DNA of 49,838 nucleotides from Acidimicrobiaceae bacterium (GTDB lineage: Bacteria; Actinomycetota; Acidimicrobiia; Acidimicrobiales; RAAP-2), in assembly GCA_027315005.1 (NCBI GenBank), contig DAHUZT010000112.1, forward strand, positions 1 through 49,838, in the 5' to 3' direction. The stretch's first letter is position 1. Every line of letters starts with the position of its first letter. A program made the position numbers and the translations under genes. Below the pieces are notes generated by a model. It had not been told where the DNA came from, did no database searches, and saw only the letters and a list, made by a program, of their open reading frames with translations. Below, piece after piece: positions 7,219 to 16,689 of this stretch.

Positions 7219-9300
7219 CTACTCGAGGGTGCGCTGCCGGAAGGAGTTAGCCGGTCCTGGGGAGATGGTGGTCGGCTCCTCCGCCATGTCCTCGCCGGCC
7301 GGCGAGGCGAGGGCCCGCCCCACGGTTGCGGCCACACCGGGGCCATCGAGTCCCAGGTTGGACAGAATCCGGTCGATCTTCCCCTGGGCGAGGTACTCGC
7401 GCGGGAGCCCGAGCCGGAGCACGCGTGGAGCTCGCGCCGGCTCGCACGAAGCCCGCAGCGCGTCGGCGACGTAGGATCCGGCACCTCCATGTCGGACGCC
7501 GTCCTCCACGGTGACCACCAGGCGGTGCCGCGCCGCGTCGTCGAGCATTGCCGGATCGGGCAACGACACTACCCGAACGTCCCAGACGGTGGCGGCGACA
7601 CCGTCGGTCTCGAGGAGCTCGGATGCCTCCTCTGCCACCGCGAGCATCTTGCCCACGGCGAGGATGCAAACCGAACCGTCCCCATTCCGGGTGCGTCGGG
7701 CCCTGAGACCGACTCCGACCGGGGATCCGGGGGGGCGCAACGGCGCCGGCGTGGAGGGGAAGCGGATCATCGAGGGCCCGTCCAGGGCTAGGGCATCGGT
7801 CAGCATGGTCTCCACCTCCGCTGCCGACGACGGGGCGAAGACCCACATGCCAGGGATGCTGAGTCCGAGGGCCATATCGAGGACACCGTGGTGGCTCGGA
7901 CCGTTGTCACCGGTGATGCCCGCCCGGTCGAGCACCAGGACGACAGGCAGGTGGTGGAGACCGATGTCGAGGTTGGCCTGGTCGAAGGCTCGGCTGAAGA
8001 AGGTGGAGTAGACGGCCACGACCGGGCGCAGGCCACCCATGGCCATGCCGGCGGCCGCGGTGAGTGCGTGTTGTTCGGCGATGCCCACATCGACGAACCG
8101 GTCGGGGAAGCGCGCCTCGAAGGGGAGCAGCCCGGTAGGACCGGGCATGGCCGCGGTGATCGCCACGATCCGCGGGTCGAGCTCGGCCTCACGCAGAAGC
8201 GATCGGGTGAACGCGTCGGTGTAGGTGGTGACCGGGAGATCGGAGGTCCGGGTGGGACACAGGGAATCCCCTGGATCGCCTGCTGTCACCTCGTCGATGT
8301 GCTCGGGCTCGACCGTCGTGGCATCGGACACCCGACCGGTGCGGTCGGCCGGCGGCCGTCCGACGGGAATGGCCGAGACCTTCACGTCGTGGAGGCGCTG
8401 GATGTCGTCCTCCTCGGCCGGTGCGTAGCCCCGGCCCATCTGGGTCACGACGTGCACCACGATCGGCCCGGGCCACTCGGTAGCGTGTGCCAGTGCCTGC
8501 TCGACGCCGGCGATGTCGTGCCCGTCGATCGGACCGGCGTAGCGGATGCCCAGCGCCTCGAAGAAGGTGTGGGGAGTGACTACCTCCCGCAGTGCACTGG
8601 TGAGACCGTGAACACCCTGGGTGGCGACACCGCCGACACCGGGCAGCTCGCGGAGCAGGTGGCGGATGCGCTGCCGGGCCTGGACGTAGGAGGGGTTGAG
8701 GCGCAGGTGGGTCAGGCTGACCGACAGGCGTGAGACGGTTGGGGCGTAGGACCGGCCGTTGTCGTTGAGCACGATCAGCACCCGTCGTCCCGAGTGCCCC
8801 AGATTGTTGAGGGCCTCGTAGGCCATCCCGCCGGTCAGGGCGCCATCCCCGACCACCGCCACCACCCGCCGTTCGCTCCCCTGGAGCTCGAAGGCACTGG
8901 CCAGCCCGTGGGCATAGCTGAGCGCCGTCGACGCATGGCTGTTCTCGATCCAGTCGTGCTCCGACTCGGCTCGGTTGGGATAGCCCGAAAGTCCGCCGGC
9001 CTGGCGCAGCCGGCTGAACGCCTGGCGCCGCCCGGTGAGCAACTTGTGCACGTAGGCCTGATGGCCCGTGTCCCAGAGGAAGACGTCGCGAGGCGAATCG
9101 AAGGTCCTGTGCAGCGCAAGGGTCAGCTCGACCACGCCGAGGTTCGATCCGAGGTGCCCACCAGTCGCGGTGACCGAGGCCACGATGAACTCGCGGATCT
9201 CGCCGGCCAGGATGTCAAGCTCGGCCGAAGTGAGGTCGGAGAGATCGTGTGGGCTGGCGATTCGTTCGAGGATCATGGGCATGGGCGGGGTGGTCATCAC
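7219..9300 (-). CDS. dxs: 1-deoxy-D-xylulose-5-phosphate synthase
   Basis: Thiamine diphosphate enzyme that condenses pyruvate with glyceraldehyde-3-phosphate, the first step of the MEP pathway to isoprenoids and a feeder for thiamine and pyridoxal synthesis. At 693 residues it is slightly longer than the usual 620-640, owing to a C-terminal tail. Visible signatures: TGGHLGSNLGVVELTLALH (catalytic His region), WDTGHQAYVHKLLTGR, VVGDGALTGGMAYEALNN with the GDG...N ThDP/Mg motif, YAGPIDGHD, and the transketolase-like middle domain (VDVGIAEQHALTAAAGMA, with the catalytic Glu). The start at 9300 (GTG followed directly by ATGs) lacks a strong ribosome site; ATG 9276 or nearby codons are possible. 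Stop is 7219. It stands alone, 100 bases from the FadD19-like gene. Confidence 0.97.
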   Translation of the reverse strand: MMTTPPMPMILERIASPHDLSDLTSAELDILAGEIREFIVASVTATGGHLGSNLGVVELTLALHRTFDSPRDVFLWDTGHQAYVHKLLTGRRQAFSRLRQAGGLSGYPNRAESEHDWIENSHASTALSYAHGLASAFELQGSERRVVAVVGDGALTGGMAYEALNNLGHSGRRVLIVLNDNGRSYAPTVSRLSVSLTHLRLNPSYVQARQRIRHLLRELPGVGGVATQGVHGLTSALREVVTPHTFFEALGIRYAGPIDGHDIAGVEQALAHATEWPGPIVVHVVTQMGRGYAPAEEDDIQRLHDVKVSAIPVGRPPADRTGRVSDATTVEPEHIDEVTAGDPGDSLCPTRTSDLPVTTYTDAFTRSLLREAELDPRIVAITAAMPGPTGLLPFEARFPDRFVDVGIAEQHALTAAAGMAMGGLRPVVAVYSTFFSRAFDQANLDIGLHHLPVVLVLDRAGITGDNGPSHHGVLDMALGLSIPGMWVFAPSSAAEVETMLTDALALDGPSMIRFPSTPAPLRPPGSPVGVGLRARRTRNGDGSVCILAVGKMLAVAEEASELLETDGVAATVWDVRVVSLPDPAMLDDAARHRLVVTVEDGVRHGGAGSYVADALRASCEPARAPRVLRLGLPREYLAQGKIDRILSNLGLDGPGVAATVGRALASPAGEDMAEEPTTISPGPANSFRQRTLE

Positions 9301-9450
9301 CGCAGTTCGACGCTACACCCACGGTATCAGCGCAGGTGTCCGTGCCCGGTGCGGTTCATCGGCTCGGTCCGGCGGGTGCGCGGCGATGGGAGCCCTCGGT
9401 CCGCAGGGGGTTCCGGGTTCCGGCTCGGCGGTCGAACGATGCCGGTCAGG

Positions 9451-9828
9451 TCAACGGACGTTGGACAGGAAGGTCTCCCGGTCCACCACCACCCGCACCA
9501 CCTTGCCTGCTGCCACCAGACCAGCGCTCTCGGACACCGAGATGGTGAAGACGAGCCGACGGCCTTCGATCCGGTCGAGCGTGGCGTCGGCCCATACCCG
9601 GCTGCCGACGGCCACGGGCACCAGGTGGTCGAACTGGACCCGCTTCGCGACCGAGGTTGCAGTTCCGGGCAACGAACCCTCGATTGCCTTGCAACTGGCC
9701 TCTTCGCAAAGGGCCAGCAACCGGGGCGTGGCCAGTACCGGTACGGTGCCGGATCGGAGGGCTTCGGCCGTGTCGGCCTCGGTCACGTCCAGAGCGATGC
9801 GTGCGGACAGGCCCGTCGTCGGTGCCAC
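9451..9828 (-). CDS. Hotdog-fold thioesterase, fluoroacetyl-CoA thioesterase (FlK)-like
   Basis: A 125-residue single hotdog domain. The segment VPVLATPRLLALCEEASCKAIEG with the conserved Glu on the central helix, then a strand ending VQFDHLVPVAVGSRVWADATL and EGRRLVFTISVSE, matches the FlK-like acyl-CoA thioesterase family, which hydrolyses short acyl-CoAs. In FlK a Thr-Glu-His triad acts; here the Glu (CEEAS) and His (FDHLVP) are visible and the Thr position is Ser/Thr-rich (GTATSVAKR). Start GTG 9828 gives the normal family length; longer in-frame starts add an arginine/proline-rich leader unlike the family. It lies between dxs and tldD and is divergent from tldD. Physiological substrate unknown. 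Confidence 0.8.
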   Translation of the reverse strand: MAPTTGLSARIALDVTEADTAEALRSGTVPVLATPRLLALCEEASCKAIEGSLPGTATSVAKRVQFDHLVPVAVGSRVWADATLDRIEGRRLVFTISVSESAGLVAAGKVVRVVVDRETFLSNVR

Positions 9829-10004
9829 CCCGGTACGATAGGTGATGTCCGGACCGATCGGCCATCTGTCCTGCTCCGGTCTTCTGGGGCGTGCGGCCGT
9901 CGAGCCGGCGATGTCGGGCTGGCCTGTCCGTGTCGGGGACGGTGTGACGGCGACCGCGCGTCCGTGTAGGTGACGGTCCGAGGTGATGGAGCGAGGAGGC
10001 TCAG

Positions 10005-11402
10005 GTGATCGATACCCCCGTGCTCGAACGGGTGCTGGCTGCGGCGCTGCGCCACGGCGGCGACTTCGCCGAGGTGTTCGCCGAGGATCGCTCGACTTCA
10101 TCGGCCCTGCTCGACGACGGGCGGGTGGAGGAGCTCGCGTCGGGCCGCGAGCGGGGGGCGGGTATCCGGGTGGTGTCGGGGGAGACGACCGGTTTTGCCC
10201 ACACCGCCGATCTGAGCGAGCCGGGACTGCTGCAGGCGGCGGAGGCGGCCTCGGCGGTGGCCCGCTCGGGCTCGGGGGCGACGGTGGTCACCGCCGGCCC
10301 GCTCGTCGCTCCGAGCGGCACCCGAGGACCGGTCCGCGGTGCGGAGGCGACCGGGATCGGATCCAAGGCGGACGTCCTCGGCGTCCTGCGGCGGGCCGAC
10401 GAGGCGGCCAGGGGGTCGGGGGACGCCGTCACCCAGGTCCAGGCGGGCTGCGGCAGCTCGGTCCGCCGGGTCCTCGTGGTCAACTCGGAAGGGCTGCTCG
10501 CCGAAGATTCCCAGATCCGCACCCGCTTCTCGGTGTCGTGCGTGGCCACCGGGGATGCCGGTATGCAGACCGGCTTCGAGTCGGCCGCCCGGACCATGGG
10601 CTTCGAGCTCTTCGACGAGGTGTCGGTCGAGGAGCTGGCGGGCTTGGCCGCCCGCCGAGCGCTGGCCAAGCTGTCGGCACGGCCCGCGCCGAGCGGAGAG
10701 TTGCCGGTGGTGCTGGCCGGCGGCAGCGGCGGCATCCTCTTCCATGAGGCCTGCGGGCACGGACTCGAGGCCGACCACATCGTCAAGGACGCGTCGGTGT
10801 ACGTGGGAAAGGTGGGCCAGCAGGTGGCGAGTCCGCTGGTCACCCTCATCGACGACGGCACGGTCGGAAGCGAATGGGGCACCTTCGGCGTCAACGACGA
10901 GGGACGGCCGGCCGGCCGGAACGTTCTCATCGACCATGGTGTGCTGACCGATTACCTGTGGGACTTCCTCCGGGCCAGGAAGGACGGGCGGGCCTCGTCG
11001 GGCAACGGCCGGCGCCAGAGCTACCAGCACCTGCCGATGGTACGGATGACCAACACCTTCCTCTTGCCCGGAGAGGAGGATCCCGACGAGGTGGTGGCTC
11101 AGACTCCCCAGGGGGTGTACGTAGCCAAGCTCGGAGGTGGTCAGGTCAATACGACCACAGGGGACTTCGTCTTCGGGACGACCGAGGCCTACCTGATCGA
11201 GAACGGTCGGATCACCGCGCCCCTGCGAGATGCCAACCTGATCGGTAACGGTCCAGAGGTCCTGAAGCGCATCGACGCGGTGGGCACCGACTTCGCGATG
11301 ACACCGGGCACCTGCGGCAAGGACGGACAAAGCGTTCCGGTCGGATGCGGGCAGGCCACGATGCGACTCTTCGGCATCACCATCGGGGGCACCGCGGCAT
11401 GA
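10005..11402 (+). CDS. tldD: Metalloprotease TldD
   Basis: A 465-residue zinc metallopeptidase of the TldD/PmbA family. The zinc-binding HEACGHGLE (HExxxH) motif near residue 248 marks this as the catalytic TldD subunit, which works with TldE as a heterodimer that degrades unfolded peptides and trims RiPP precursors or CcdA antitoxin in E. coli. Other family landmarks are GAGIRVV at the N-terminus, VLAGGSGGILFHE before the zinc site and the C-terminal Cys-rich GTCGKDGQSVPVGCGQ. Start GTG 10005 follows the ribosome site GAGGAGG. The stop overlaps the next start (ATGA), so the pair is translationally coupled. Confidence 0.95.
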   Translation: MIDTPVLERVLAAALRHGGDFAEVFAEDRSTSSALLDDGRVEELASGRERGAGIRVVSGETTGFAHTADLSEPGLLQAAEAASAVARSGSGATVVTAGPLVAPSGTRGPVRGAEATGIGSKADVLGVLRRADEAARGSGDAVTQVQAGCGSSVRRVLVVNSEGLLAEDSQIRTRFSVSCVATGDAGMQTGFESAARTMGFELFDEVSVEELAGLAARRALAKLSARPAPSGELPVVLAGGSGGILFHEACGHGLEADHIVKDASVYVGKVGQQVASPLVTLIDDGTVGSEWGTFGVNDEGRPAGRNVLIDHGVLTDYLWDFLRARKDGRASSGNGRRQSYQHLPMVRMTNTFLLPGEEDPDEVVAQTPQGVYVAKLGGGQVNTTTGDFVFGTTEAYLIENGRITAPLRDANLIGNGPEVLKRIDAVGTDFAMTPGTCGKDGQSVPVGCGQATMRLFGITIGGTAA

Positions 11403-12790
11403 GCACGGTGGCCTCGACCGCGACGGGTGATCGGACCCGGTCGGTCGAGTTGATCGCCCTGGCCACCGGGGTTGCCGATCGGGCTCGACCTGGCGAGGAG
11501 GTCGAGGTCTATGCAGCCCGCGGCATCGAGACCGACATACGCGCCTACCAGGGCGCGATCGAGTCGCTGACGTCGGCCACGTCGGCCGGAGTCGGCATCC
11601 GGTTGGTGGCTGATCACCGTCTCGGGTTCGCCTGGGCCGGATCGCTCGAACCCGAGGTGGTGGCCGAGGCGCTGTCCGAAGCGCGCGACAACGCCGGGTT
11701 CGCCACTCCCGACGAGCATGTTCGGCTGGCATCACCGGACGGTGTCATCGCCTCGCCGGTCGATCTGTGGGACGAGGGTCTGGCATCCGTGCCGACTTCG
11801 GCCAAGGCCGAGCTCGCCCTGGCCACAGAGACCCGGGCTCGAACGGTGGACGGTCGCATCCGCCAGGTCGATCACGCCGACTACGGGGACGCCATGATCG
11901 AGATGGCCGTGGTGTCGACCACGGGTATTCACGTGTCGACCCGCCGTTCTTCGGCCTACCTGAGCGTGGGTGTCATCGCTGGAGATGAAGGAGCCAGCCA
12001 AACCGGCTCGGGGTTCAGCGTCAGCCGCGGATTCGAGGGGCTCGACGTCGAACGGGCCTCGGACGAGGCCGCCAGCCGGGCGGTCCGGCTCGTCGGTGCC
12101 GGCAAGGGCCCGACGATCCGGACCACTGTGGTGTTCGATCGGCGGGTCGCCTCCACCCTGCTGTCGGTGATCTCGACCGCCCTGTCCGGCGAGTCCGTGG
12201 CCAAGGGCCGGTCGTTCTTCGCCGGCCGCATCGGTGAGCTGGTGGGGGACCCGGCAATCACCCTGGTCGACGATCCGACCGATCACCGGGCCTACGGTGC
12301 AGCAACCTACGATGCCGAAGGCCTGGCCTGCCGGCGCAACGTGCTCGTCGACCACGGCGTGCTGCGCGGGTTTCTGTTCGACACCATCTCTGGTTCCCGC
12401 TCGGGGGTCTCCTCGACCGGCTCGGCGGTGCGGGGGGGATTCTCCGGAACCCCCTCCCCCGGATGCCGGGCCCTGACCCTTGCCCCCGGCGGAGAGGGCT
12501 ACGACGAAGCGGGGGTCCTGTCCGCGGTGGGCGAGGGGCTCTTCGTCCAGTCGATCACCGGCGTCCACTCCGGGGTCAACCCGATCAGTGGTGATTGCTC
12601 GGTGGGGGCCGAAGGGCTGATGGTCCGGGGCGGCGTGCTTGCCGAGCCGGTCCGCGAGTTTACCGTCGCCTCGACCCTGCAGCGGATGCTCCGATCGATG
12701 GTCGCCATCGGTGCGGACGTGGAGTGGCTCCCGGGCATCGCCGCCGGCCAGACCCTGGCCGTGGCCGACATGCAGGTCAGCGGGACCTGA
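11399..12790 (+). CDS. tldE: TldE/PmbA-type metalloprotease subunit
   Basis: A 463-residue paralogue of TldD that lacks the HExxxH zinc motif, as expected for the TldE (PmbA) partner. The start ATG at 11399 overlaps the TldD stop as ATGA. Family features include the N-terminal RGIETDIRAYQGAIESLTSATSAGVGIRLV, RRNVLVDHGVLRGFLFDTISGSRSG, and the C-terminal LFVQSITGVHSGVNPISGDCSVGAEGLMVRGG. The TldE subunit completes the tunnel over the TldD active site. No RiPP precursor gene is visible next to the pair, so it is more likely a housekeeping protease here. Confidence 0.92.
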   Translation: MSTVASTATGDRTRSVELIALATGVADRARPGEEVEVYAARGIETDIRAYQGAIESLTSATSAGVGIRLVADHRLGFAWAGSLEPEVVAEALSEARDNAGFATPDEHVRLASPDGVIASPVDLWDEGLASVPTSAKAELALATETRARTVDGRIRQVDHADYGDAMIEMAVVSTTGIHVSTRRSSAYLSVGVIAGDEGASQTGSGFSVSRGFEGLDVERASDEAASRAVRLVGAGKGPTIRTTVVFDRRVASTLLSVISTALSGESVAKGRSFFAGRIGELVGDPAITLVDDPTDHRAYGAATYDAEGLACRRNVLVDHGVLRGFLFDTISGSRSGVSSTGSAVRGGFSGTPSPGCRALTLAPGGEGYDEAGVLSAVGEGLFVQSITGVHSGVNPISGDCSVGAEGLMVRGGVLAEPVREFTVASTLQRMLRSMVAIGADVEWLPGIAAGQTLAVADMQVSGT

Positions 12791-12832
12791 TCCGCTCCCC
12801 GGCCGGGAGTCGGCCCGGTTCATGACCCACCC

Positions 12833-12862
12833 GATCCGGACCCGACCGATCCGGACCCGACC
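12833..12862. repeat. 15-bp tandem repeat between tldE and pilO
   Basis: GATCCGGACCCGACC occurs twice in tandem (12833-12847 and 12848-12862) in the 75-base convergent gap. A GC-rich hairpin-like sequence (CTCCCCGGCCGGGAG, 12795-12809) lies beside it and may act as a weak terminator. Confidence 0.6.
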
Positions 12863-12865
12863 GGT

Positions 12866-13666
12866 TCAGGGGCGAGGGCTCGACGCCTCGGTGGCCCGGG
12901 TGCATGCGCTGAGGGCGCTCGGCTGGGTGGTGTAGTAGATGGAGCCGTCGATGGCCAAGGCGAGCGGTTGGGTTCCGGGCTGGGGTGGGTTGCCGCCTGT
13001 CCACAACGGGGGTGCGGTGAACGACGGGGCCCCTGTCGCACTGGCCGAGCCGGTCGCCGTACCGGACGACGCAGACCCGCCACCGGTGGAACTGGACGAG
13101 GAACCGGTGGACACGGACAGCTGGAAGGACTGGATGACGAAGAGGCGGGGGAAGCTGTCGAGCCCATTGACGAAGGCCAGGACCTGGTTGTAGGTGCCGC
13201 TGACCGACAAGGTGGTCGGGACTGCCACCACCCCCGCCGGAGTGGTGGAGGACGCCGCCGCCGAGGAACCGCCGGGCGGAGCTGGGCTGCCCGCAATCGA
13301 GGTCGCCGGGGAGAACCCACTGAACTTGGTCAAGGAGACGCCGGCCGACGCGGCCAGTGCGTTGAACTGGCTCTCGAAGGAGGACTCCTCGGCGTCCACG
13401 TCGGTCGGGGTCTGGACGCTCGGGATCTGGGTGGCGATCTTCTGGAGCTGGGCGCAGCTACTGGTCAGCTTCTGCTGCTCGGTCCTCAGAACGCTGAGCT
13501 TGGCCTGGAGTGCGATCTGCTGGTTCTGCAGGCTGGTCTGCTGACTCTGGAGCTTCGAGAGCTTCGAATTCTGCGGGGAGATGACGACTGCCCAGAGGAG
13601 GAGCGCGATCACCACCGTGCCGGCCCCGATGAGCAGGGGAGTTCGGTACTGTCGCACTTCGTTCAT
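12866..13666 (-). CDS. pilO: Type IV pilus assembly protein PilO
   Basis: A 266-residue bitopic membrane protein. A short cytoplasmic start (MNEVRQYRTP) is followed by one transmembrane helix (about residues 10-30), then a Gln/Leu-rich coiled coil (LSKLQSQQTSLQNQQIALQ) and a PilO-like extracytoplasmic ferredoxin-fold region. The last 80 residues are Ser/Gly/Pro-rich. PilO pairs with PilN to link the cytoplasmic PilM ring to the pilus base. Start ATG 13666 overlaps the pilMN stop (ATGA), so the genes are coupled. Position and layout make the call solid although overall sequence is low in complexity. Confidence 0.88.
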   Translation of the reverse strand: MNEVRQYRTPLLIGAGTVVIALLLWAVVISPQNSKLSKLQSQQTSLQNQQIALQAKLSVLRTEQQKLTSSCAQLQKIATQIPSVQTPTDVDAEESSFESQFNALAASAGVSLTKFSGFSPATSIAGSPAPPGGSSAAASSTTPAGVVAVPTTLSVSGTYNQVLAFVNGLDSFPRLFVIQSFQLSVSTGSSSSSTGGGSASSGTATGSASATGAPSFTAPPLWTGGNPPQPGTQPLALAIDGSIYYTTQPSALSACTRATEASSPRP

Positions 13667-15360
13667 TTGAGGCTCGCATTCTTGTCGAGGCTGGAGGCGG
13701 GCGAGATCGAGATGGCGAAGGGGAACGAGATGGATCCGTCCGGATTGGCCTTGGTGGCCCCCTGTACCGGGTTGGCGAAGAGCTTCGATCCGGCGATGGC
13801 ATTGATCCATGCAGCGGAGATCGACAGGCTGGGTCCGGGCCCGGTCACCCCGAGTTGGATCGTTCCGATGGCCACCGAGGTGGGGGCCTTGGTTGCACCA
13901 GGCGTGGCAGCCGGGCTCGTGGTTGCCGAGGAGCCGGTAGCACTGGTCGAGGTGGAGCTGCCGTTCAGGGACTGGACCTCGGCTCCGGGCGGGGTGATGG
14001 TGATCAGCGTGTTGAGGGCCAGCGGCCAGTCGATGGCCGAGGAGAGCACCGAAGCACGCCGTGCCACCCCGGCGTCGTAGGCGTTGTTGGCGGCCACCAC
14101 CAGGTCGTACTTGGGGATCTGGGCGTTGAGACCCGAGATGTTGCTCTGGAGGGCGGCCACGTTGTTCTCGGCGTTGTGGACCTGGAGGAACTTCCATGCC
14201 CCGAAGGCGATGAGGAGGATGAGCACAGCCGCGCAGCCGAAGATGGTCCGTTCCTGGATCTTCTTCAGCCTGGCCCGCTTGACCGCCTCGGGCGGCAACA
14301 GGTTGAACTTCTTCACCGAGCTGTCCGGCTCGGGGAGAGCCAGCCCGATCGGCGTGGCCAGGACCGTACCGATCTCCTCCGCATGCTCCTCGGTGAGTGC
14401 CAGTTTGCTGACATCGAGGCGCGACAGTGGAGAGACACGTACCACCGGAAGGTGGACCTGAGCTTCGAGCAGGGGTACCAGGCCGTGGAGCGCGGAGCCA
14501 CCTCCGGTCATGAGGACACGTGAGACGGGCAGGCGTCCGGGGAGAGAGGCGAAGTACTGGATCGAGTTGCGGATCTCTCCGACCAGTTCGTTCATGGTGT
14601 TCTGCGTGGCCCGCTCGGCCGTCTGCTGTTGACCGACCAGCTCGCCGATGCGTCGCTTGAGCCCTTCCGCATCGGCCATGGGGACGTCCAGCGCCGCGGC
14701 GATGGCGGCTGTGGTCAGGTTGCCGCCCGAACCGATGGTGCGGACGAACTGCGGCCGACCGGACTGGTGGACGACGACGACGGTCAGCCCGGCACCGACC
14801 GAGACGATGGCCTCGGGTCGATCGGCTTCCTCTGGTCCACCGATCGCCCGCACAAGAGCCGAGGAGATCAGGTCCACGCCGACCACGGTCAATCCACCCT
14901 CTTCGACCGTCTCGATCATTCCGTTGACCAGATCGACATGGGCGGCCGCGACCAGGACTCGACGCATCTTGTCCCCTTCGGGAGACGTGTAGTCGGCGAG
15001 CACCTGCGAGGAGAGGATGGTCTGCTCAGGGGGGAAGGGAATGACCTCCTCGGACTGGAACCGGACGGCGCTCTGCACCTCGTCGTCGGGGACGAAGGGG
15101 AGGTCGATCTCCCGGGTGATGGCCCGCAGGCCGGCGATGCCGACGATGACCGACGAGCTCGAGAACTGGCCGTTGGTCCACAGTTTCTTGATGGCCTCGG
15201 TGACCGGACCCGTATGGTGGATCTCACCTTCGACCAAGGAATCGGGCGGCAGTCCCACCTGGCCGTAGGTGAGCAGCACCGGACGGGCATGGTGGACATC
15301 GAGCTCGGCAGCCCGCACTGCGCTGGTGCCGATGTCGAGACCGACTACGAGCTGTGCCAT
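13663..15360 (-). CDS. pilM-pilN: PilM-PilN fusion, type IV pilus assembly
   Basis: A 565-residue protein that joins two usually separate pilus proteins. Residues 1-340 are a PilM actin-like ATPase (VVGLDIGTSAVRAAEL, GIAGLRAITREIDLPF, VSVGAGLT, LMTGGGSALHG). Immediately after comes the conserved N-terminal PilN motif (KFNLLPPE, 351-358), which in other bacteria is the peptide that docks into PilM, then a transmembrane helix (about 373-393), a coiled coil and a PilN extracytoplasmic domain. The fusion locks PilM and PilN in one chain. Start ATG 15360 has GGAGAT upstream. It is followed by the overlapping pilO. The architecture is certain from the reading frame; the mechanical consequence is inference. 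Confidence 0.92.
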   Translation of the reverse strand: MAQLVVGLDIGTSAVRAAELDVHHARPVLLTYGQVGLPPDSLVEGEIHHTGPVTEAIKKLWTNGQFSSSSVIVGIAGLRAITREIDLPFVPDDEVQSAVRFQSEEVIPFPPEQTILSSQVLADYTSPEGDKMRRVLVAAAHVDLVNGMIETVEEGGLTVVGVDLISSALVRAIGGPEEADRPEAIVSVGAGLTVVVVHQSGRPQFVRTIGSGGNLTTAAIAAALDVPMADAEGLKRRIGELVGQQQTAERATQNTMNELVGEIRNSIQYFASLPGRLPVSRVLMTGGGSALHGLVPLLEAQVHLPVVRVSPLSRLDVSKLALTEEHAEEIGTVLATPIGLALPEPDSSVKKFNLLPPEAVKRARLKKIQERTIFGCAAVLILLIAFGAWKFLQVHNAENNVAALQSNISGLNAQIPKYDLVVAANNAYDAGVARRASVLSSAIDWPLALNTLITITPPGAEVQSLNGSSTSTSATGSSATTSPAATPGATKAPTSVAIGTIQLGVTGPGPSLSISAAWINAIAGSKLFANPVQGATKANPDGSISFPFAISISPASSLDKNASLK

Positions 15361-15510
15361 ACGTCTGGATCTCCGGTCTTCGTGGGCCGTCGGAGACGAC
15401 CGTCAACACGTGCCGTTGCCAATCGTGGGCACCGGACCGTACGAGCATCTATCGGACCGAACTACCGACACCTTGAGATGGTCGGAGAAGGGAAACCCTT
15501 CCGCGGACGA

Positions 15511-16626
15511 TCAAAGAAAGTGGGCTGTGGCCAACTGACCGGTCTGGAGGATCCCGGCCTTCTCCAGCAGCACTTTGAGGTCGTGCGGATTCGACGCCGC
15601 ACCCATTGCTTCGGCGATGGTGATGGTGCTGTCGCCCACCAGCTTGGTCAGCGACTGATCGAAGGTCCGCATCCCGTAGTACTCACCGTCGGACACGATC
15701 CCCTCGATGTCACCGGTCAGTGCCGGATCGACGATGGCCTGCTGGATGCGGCCGTTCACCACCATGATCTCGAGAGCCGGCACCCTGGTCTTGCCGTCCG
15801 AGGTCGGGATGAGGCGTTGGCAGATGATGCCCTTCAGCGATCCGGCCAGGGTGAAGCGGATCTGGTTCTGCTGGTGCGGCGGGAAGAAGTCGACGATCCG
15901 GTTGATCGTCTCTGTCGAGTTGATGGTGTGGAGGGTCGAGAACACGAGGTGCCCGGTCTCCGCCGCGGAGAGAGCAGCCGAAACGGTCTCGATGTCGCGC
16001 ATCTCTCCGACCAGGATGACGTCCGGGTCCTGCCTCAAGACGACCCGCATGGCACTTGCGAAAGTGTCCGTGTCGAACCCGACCTCGCGCTGGTCGATGG
16101 CGGCCAGCTTGTCCGAGTGGAGGTATTCGATCGGATCCTCGATGGTGATCACGTGGCACGAACGGTTGGTGTTGATGTGGTCGACCATGGCGGCCAGGGT
16201 GGTCGATTTTCCGGATCCGGTGGGGCCGGTGACCAGGCCAAGTCCCCGCATCTCCGCGGCCAGGCGCTCCACCACCTCGGGCAGCCCGAGCTCTGCAACC
16301 GACGAGGCGTTGGGCCTGATCCTGCGCATGGCCAGTGCCACCGAGGACCTCTGGTAGAAGGCATTGACCCGGAAGCGGCCGACCCCGGACATGCTGTAGG
16401 CGAAGTCGACCTCGTGGCACTCGTGGAACGTGGTGCGCACCTCGGGCGTCATGATCGATTCGGCCAGCTCGAGCGTCTCCTTCTCGGTGAAAGACGGCTC
16501 GTCGGTGAGCGCCCGCAGTGCACCGGCGACGCGCATCCGGGGCGGAGCACCTGCCTTGATGTGCAGGTCCGACCCGTCCATGTCGGCCAGCAGGTTCAGC
16601 AATCGGTCGAGATCGGACTTGTCCAC
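15511..16626 (-). CDS. pilT: Twitching motility ATPase PilT
   Basis: A 371-residue PilT-type hexameric ATPase that powers pilus retraction. An N-terminal PAS-like domain is followed by the RecA-like domain with Walker A GPTGSGKST, an Asp box (ITIEDPIEYLHS), Walker B (DPDVILVGEMRD), a His box (ETGHLVFSTLHT) and the AIRNLIRE-like C-terminal motif represented by NGRIQQAIVD. These are the PilT rather than PilB forms. The start GTG 16626 (VDKSDLDRLL) is chosen by conservation; no strong ribosome site is visible. It lies 150 bases upstream of pilMN on the same strand, perhaps with its own promoter. Confidence 0.94.
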   Translation of the reverse strand: MDKSDLDRLLNLLADMDGSDLHIKAGAPPRMRVAGALRALTDEPSFTEKETLELAESIMTPEVRTTFHECHEVDFAYSMSGVGRFRVNAFYQRSSVALAMRRIRPNASSVAELGLPEVVERLAAEMRGLGLVTGPTGSGKSTTLAAMVDHINTNRSCHVITIEDPIEYLHSDKLAAIDQREVGFDTDTFASAMRVVLRQDPDVILVGEMRDIETVSAALSAAETGHLVFSTLHTINSTETINRIVDFFPPHQQNQIRFTLAGSLKGIICQRLIPTSDGKTRVPALEIMVVNGRIQQAIVDPALTGDIEGIVSDGEYYGMRTFDQSLTKLVGDSTITIAEAMGAASNPHDLKVLLEKAGILQTGQLATAHFL

Positions 16627-16689
16627 GGAGCGCAGTCTACGAGCGGGCGCGCGCAGTTGGCCAGGGTCGCCGAGTGCGGCCGGCAAGGA

